A stretch of 64,000 nucleotides of DNA. Origin: Cryptomeria japonica (Eukaryota > Streptophyta > Pinopsida > Cupressales > Cupressaceae). The DNA is taken from NCBI RefSeq assembly GCF_030272615.1, contig NC_081415.1, positions 108,690,406-108,754,405 of the forward strand, given 5' to 3'. Numbering within the stretch: the first letter of the stretch is position 1; each line of letters starts with the position of its first letter. A program made the position numbers and the translations under genes. This document shows, piece after piece, positions 59,279-64,000 of the stretch. Under the pieces are notes generated by a model that was given only the letters and a program-made list of their open reading frames with translations, had not been told where the DNA came from and searched no databases.

Positions 59279-60120
59279 TGTAGACACCTAAAATTGTCAT
59301 GTCTAATTAAATAAATATCTTTATTTATTTAATTATTTTTAGCCTAATTCTTCTATTAATTAAATAAATTTTTATTTATTTAATTAATTCATTTATCCTC
59401 TTCTAGCCTTATTTCTCATTTAAATAAATTTATTTATTTATTTAAATTATACTTTTTCTAAAATTAAATAAATACTCTTATTTATTTAATTGATCCCACT
59501 TCCTCTATTAATTAAATAAATATTTATTTATTTAATTAATTCATTAACCTTTTCTACCTATGACACATGTCATTCATCTCTTAATTCCTACACTACCCAC
59601 CCTCTTATTATTTTCTTATTTTCTTTAGCTACCCTCTAATCATAGCCGACCATTTATCTTTTACACCTCTCAATCTTATCCCTTCATTTCTTATAGTGTA
59701 TTCTATATAAGGAGATGCTTCCTTCATTATCAACTCTATTCAATTCTAATCAATCAATCTATTCAATTCTAATCAATCAATCTACACATTCTATGCATTC
59801 TAATCAAGCATCCTAGCATTCGAACTTTCATATGCGATCAAGCCTACTTGCAACCACATTTCTATTCTTTGTTGAGCTCTTGTGCACACATAAAATCTGA
59901 GAGCAAATATATCAAGCAAGATCAGTGGAGATAGGAAGAATGGAGATTCAAACCATATTGGACATGTGATGGTATAATCTTTGTGATTTCATTTGATTTG
60001 CATTGTCTTAGGTAATCTTCATATGTTATGGTGGATCTTTGTTGTTGTTAGGTTAGTGTATTGTGGTTGAATTCATTTAGCCTTTCAATATTATTGTTTT
60101 ATCCATTTTCACTATAAACA
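59279..60120 (+). repeat. Family A LTR
   Basis: 842 bp from TGTAGACACCTAAAATTG to ATAAACA, TATATAA at 59704-59710. U3 (59300-59550) consists of alternating ATTAAATAAATAAA blocks and their inverses. A 17 bp unit (CTATTCAATTCTAATCAATCAAT-type) is repeated just after the TATA box. Confidence 0.9.
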
Positions 60121-60140
60121 TTTTGGTATGCCCGGTGGGA
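60121..60140 (+). other. Primer-binding site of the right family A copy
   Basis: TTTTGGTATGCCCGGTGGGA, two bases different from the left copy. Confidence 0.75.
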
Positions 60141-60271
60141 CATGGATTTTTGTTAGATCTGTGTTTTTTGCAGGTTTTTCTAATCCTATATTGCTGTTTT
60201 GTTAAACAATTTGGAGAATAACCTTGTGCAGCTAGGGTTTTGGACACAAAATCAAGATCTTGGAGAGATTT

Positions 60272-61115
60272 GATCTGATCTCACAAACGACTAAGAATAT
60301 TTGCACCAAATTTTGTTTGCAGGTTGAGGACAATATTAAGAGCTCTCAGTCCAAAATTCATAATTTTTGGAGCACATTTTCATTTTCCATGATTTTTTTA
60401 TGATTTTTCATACAAAATTAATTTTGAGAGCAAATTAGAGAATTTTTCAGATTTTTTTATATTTTTGGAAATCTCTTTGATTTATACACATGATCTGTCT
60501 TTGTGATTTTAATTTTGATACACAATATTTCTCTAAAAATTGGATCTTTAAAAATTAGGGTTTTTCATTATTTTGATCAGATCTCACGAACGACTTTGAA
60601 TTTTGGCATTAATTTTTTTTCCAGGTCAGGAAAATTATCAGAGGTGGTCAGTAAAAATTTCAGATTTTTTTGATCAATTGTGCATTTTACATGAATTTTT
60701 TATGATTTTTCATAAAAGATTAATTTTGAGAGAAAATTAGCAAATTTTTTGGATTTTCTTATATTTTTGGAAATATCTCAGAATTATACACAAGATATTT
60801 TCTTTGTGATTTTAAATTTGATGTAAAATAATTCCTAAAAAATTGGATCTTTGAAAATTAGGGTTTTGCATTATTTTGCTCATATCTCACAAACTGCTTG
60901 GAAATTTTACAGGAATTGTTTTATGCAGGTTTGGAAGGTCATCAAGAGTGTCCAGTAAAAATTTCAGATTTTTTAGATCTATTTTGCATTTTATATGAAT
61001 TTTTTATGATTTTTCATTAAAAATTAATTTTTGGAGCAAATTATCAAATTTTTTGGATTTTATTACATTTCTAGAAATTTCTTGAAATTTTACAGGTGTT
61101 CTTTTTTTGTGATGA
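60272..61115 (+). repeat. Leader tandem repeat, three units of about 303 bp
   Basis: Units start at 60272, 60575 and 60879 with GATCTGATCTCAC-like words and share TTTTTATGATTTTTCAT, AAATTAATTTT and GGATTTT segments. The left family A copy has its CACAGACGCG array in the corresponding place instead. Confidence 0.8.
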
Positions 61116-61119
61116 ATTA

Positions 61120-62140
61120 GATCTTTGAATTGGTCAAAAAAATGCATTGTTGAAGACCCCTATTTCACAAAGTCTTTTGGATCTAAAATTTACCTAACTT
61201 GTGTCCTTGCAGGAAGGGGTGATCATTTGAAACAATCCAAACTACTAATAGATCTTTGTTGTAGGACCTTGACAATGGTTTTTTATCTTTCATTGTGTGC
61301 CTTGTTTTCATAGATTAGCAAACACTTCAATTGGTGCACTAAAATTGAACTAATGTCCTTTGTGTCTTGGGTAATAGGCTCTTTTTGTTTCATTTTTAGA
61401 GGGTCTGTCTCCCCGTGTGGTCATTAGGACTACTAGTGAGGAGAGAATGACCCAAGTGGTAGTGAGGAAATCCCACCTCTTTCGAACCACTATAAACAAC
61501 TATATTCATGGTGAAAACTATGGATAACGTGTGCTGATTAGTTCATACCGACACTATGTCTCCCCATAAACCTGTTTGATCAAATTTATTTGATCAGTTA
61601 TAGGGCGTAACCCCTATCGATTGGGAGCCTTCTGTATTTATAGAGTTGAAAGTGCCGCATGTATGGCCACATGAGTAGATGCCCTTACTAGCAGCTTTTT
61701 GTTTAAGAAGCCAAAATCCTTCTAGTTGTTGGGGCAGGAGGTTGGACCTCTGGAGCGGCCCACACACATACGGTTCTTAGTAGAGATACAAATTTCACCA
61801 CGGGGAGTTTTCATGGGGGCTGATACTTGGCTACCTTGAGAAGTGAGTGCCGAGGGTGGAGCTAGTGGGGTCAAGCATCTAAGTATCTGCTCTGAATAGT
61901 GTAGCCTCATGTGGGATCAACAACTATTGTCCTGGCCAACCATAAGAATTGTGCTTGTCTTGTTTTGAACAATCAAAAATTCAAGATCAAACATCAAAAC
62001 ATTGTGTCTTTTGTGTCTTCAAGTGTATGCAAAACATTTTTACATCAAACAACACACTTTTCTTTGAGTAATTTTTGAGTCTAAACACTTGCAAACATTG
62101 AATCCTCATCAACATTGTGTTCTCTTATCACAAAAAATAG
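61120..62140 (+). other. Conserved leader block of family A (right copy)
   Basis: Counterpart of 295-1310. Runs such as GATAACGTGTGCTGATTAG and CGACACTATGTCTCCCCATA are shared exactly. Degraded CGTGTCTGTG cores follow at about 62211. Confidence 0.75.
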
Positions 62141-62733
62141 TTAAACAAATTTAGATTTGGTCACAACAACAACTTCACAAATTGGAAAAATTGCACTTAG
62201 ATTTTAGAACCGTGTCTGTGAAGTATACAAACACATCCGTGTTCAGTATTGGGAAAAACACAAAATCCAACAAACAAGAGCAGCTAGTTTCAGAATTCTT
62301 GAGCTTCCTAAGTTATTTCTCTAGATTTTCATCTAACATTCAACCTACCTTTGGGTCTCACAAAGTTCATCATTGTTTTACACCTTACATTACATTCACA
62401 TTTGTCTAAACTTGAGTCAAAAGGTCACTTGCTTGTCCTCATCATACTTTGTCAACATATTACATACAACAACATTTTTCTAAGTGGTCCCTCATCAAGG
62501 TCTATCACCTTTGGGTCTCATTTGGTCTTACTTAGAGTCAAGGTCAACTTACCTCATCAAGAGAAACTATCATCTCTTTGGAAGTCACACCTACTCTACT
62601 ACAAGAATACTTGGTCTTACACTTTGGACATTGCAAGTAAACTTCAGATTCATTTACATTCCATCCAACTCTTGGTCTTCCATACTCTTTCCATTTTCAT
62701 CTGGTCTCACACATCTTGGTCAATACCTAGTTC

Positions 62734-64000
62734 ATGGTTGAAACCCGTTCCCAAAAAACTAGGAGAGAAGGTAAAGAGGCTCAAGAGTCCATAAACATGA
62801 GTTCCTATGAGTATGACAATGATATCTTTTTTAATTATGATCATACTACATTACCTGATGTGGATGCTTATAGAAACATTTCAAATGTTGAGAACATGGA
62901 TACTATAAACAACAATGGTACACATAATGACAATATGGACAACATTTCACTACATTCAATAGAAGTGGAAGACTCCATTATGGATCCCCATTTTAATCGA
63001 TTAGTTGAGGAAATAATGAGGAGAGATAGACAATATTTCTTACAAGTGATGGCACAAAATGGAGCCAAGATCCCTCATGATTTTGACATGTCTCAAATAA
63101 TGGAAAATCAACCTTTGCAACAACCTCACCTCAGCATGGATCAAAGGAGGCCTAATAGTGGAGGTAATAGAGGACCACATCTTGTGCCTGAATCACTATC
63201 ATCTTTGTTTGAAAAACCCAAGGTCCCACATACACATGGTCAAGCTTATGATACTCACCTTTGCAGACCATCATGCAAGTCTTATGTAGAAAAATACACT
63301 CAAGCACATACCAATGCTAAGGACCAACCACCAAAGCAATTGGATATCCAAAGACATGATCAAAATTTGGACACAAGGAAACCCCACATCAAATTTGGGG
63401 GCAACACACTAGAACAAACTCATGACATGCTTGTAGAGTATGGTATACATAGACAAAACATATATTCTATTCCTCATCATGACTCTATACCAAGTGGTCC
63501 ATATACATAGCATCATTATAGACCTCCTCTATATGAACATGTGTATGATCGATACCATCCATATATGCAATAACCTCCTCCTCCACTCGGTGGTTCAGGC
63601 ATGGGGTATGGTCCAAGAAGTCGGTCTCCACCTAAGAACAATTTAGAATAGCAAATCAAGGACTTACAAAAGAAAATGGAGGACATAAACACACCGAAGC
63701 CAACTTACACAATGAGAGACATATGTCCCTATCCATTTGACAAAAGCATTCCAATTCCTCCTTTTCCTACACACTTTGTGACACCTAAGTTTGATAAGTA
63801 CAGAGGAAAAGGGGATCCTAAGGCACATATAAGATAGTTTTTCACAACTTGCATTGAGGTAGCATCAGAAGAGACATATTTGATGAGATTATTCCCACAA
63901 AGCTTAGGAGATCAAGCTATGGAATGGTTCTCCCAACTCCCACCTAAAATTAAGTCATGGGGTGACTTAGTAGAGGCATTTATCCAACATTTCTCATACA
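62734..64000 (+). pseudogene. Family A Gag, four in-frame stops, partial
   Basis: Starts MVETRSQKTRREGKE, a common opening for plant Ty3/gypsy Gag. The N-terminal 250 residues are Asn/Asp/His-rich without known motifs. The frame then runs through stops at 63508 (TAG), 63571 (TAA), 63649 (TAG) and 63835 (TAG) to the window end. The last 70 residues (YLMRLFPQSLGDQAMEWF, WGDLVEAFIQHF) are a clear retrotransposon Gag domain. All four stops could arise from Gln codons by one C-to-T change. Confidence 0.85.

Larger units (their letters stand above)
59279..64000 (+). mobile_element. Family A Ty3/gypsy-like element, 5' part with gag, cut by window end
   Basis: LTR (59279-60120), PBS, about 2.6 kb leader, then Gag running off the window. 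It is inserted in the chromovirus 5' LTR and so is younger than it. The left flank base string is GATAC; the matching copy should lie beyond 64000. Confidence 0.85.

Overview
This 64 kb window is plant nuclear DNA made almost entirely of nested, partly decayed LTR retrotransposons. I see no rRNA, tRNA, CRISPR array, operon or ordinary host gene. Long LTRs starting TGTAGACACC or TGTTGG, primer-binding sites (PBS) matching plant tRNA ends, chromovirus-type Ty3/gypsy pol, Copia Gag and very low gene density suggest a large repeat-rich genome. A conifer is my best guess, but that is inference.

Layout. 1-2564: 5' end of a Ty3/gypsy element ('family A') on the minus strand. 2565-17640: old repeat-derived DNA with an LTR-like relic, dispersed and foldback repeats, a telomere-like minisatellite, three decayed minus-strand reading frames of unknown family, an AT-rich desert and a (CA)n microsatellite. 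17640-18178 and 39230-39420: one purine-rich tract split by a 21,046 bp insertion ('family B', 18179-39224). That insertion is flanked by GGGGG on both sides, but both outer termini are LTR starts in opposite orientation, and it carries a 1.2 kb tail-to-tail LTR palindrome. Nested in family B is a young Copia-like element (26466-35720, LTRs about 1.4% different), which is itself interrupted by a 4.2 kb gene-free TG...CA insertion (30908-35131).

39742-41094 is a third LTR type (D) on the minus strand. 41095-45670 is old LTR-derived and A+C-rich DNA. 45676-47893 is a small LTR element with a TCAAC target duplication. At 48192 a second, older copy of the Copia-like family starts. It is cut at 52696 by a minus-strand chromovirus (52697-59278) with recognisable Gag, protease, RT, RNase H, integrase and a chromodomain-like tail. 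The 5' LTR of that chromovirus is in turn interrupted by a plus-strand family A element (59279 to the window end) with its leader and the start of Gag.

How the parts relate. Only the chromovirus carries recognisable enzymes, and all its frames are broken. The Copia-like family encodes Gag and a protease-like segment followed by about 280 residues of unrecognised acidic sequence instead of integrase and RT, so it would need enzymes supplied in trans. Family B and the small element also lack pol. The most interesting signals are the inverted-terminus composite and its palindrome, the Copia-like fusion protein conserved in two copies, and short-motif arrays phased at 22 bp (family B leader) and 19/21 bp (family A leader).
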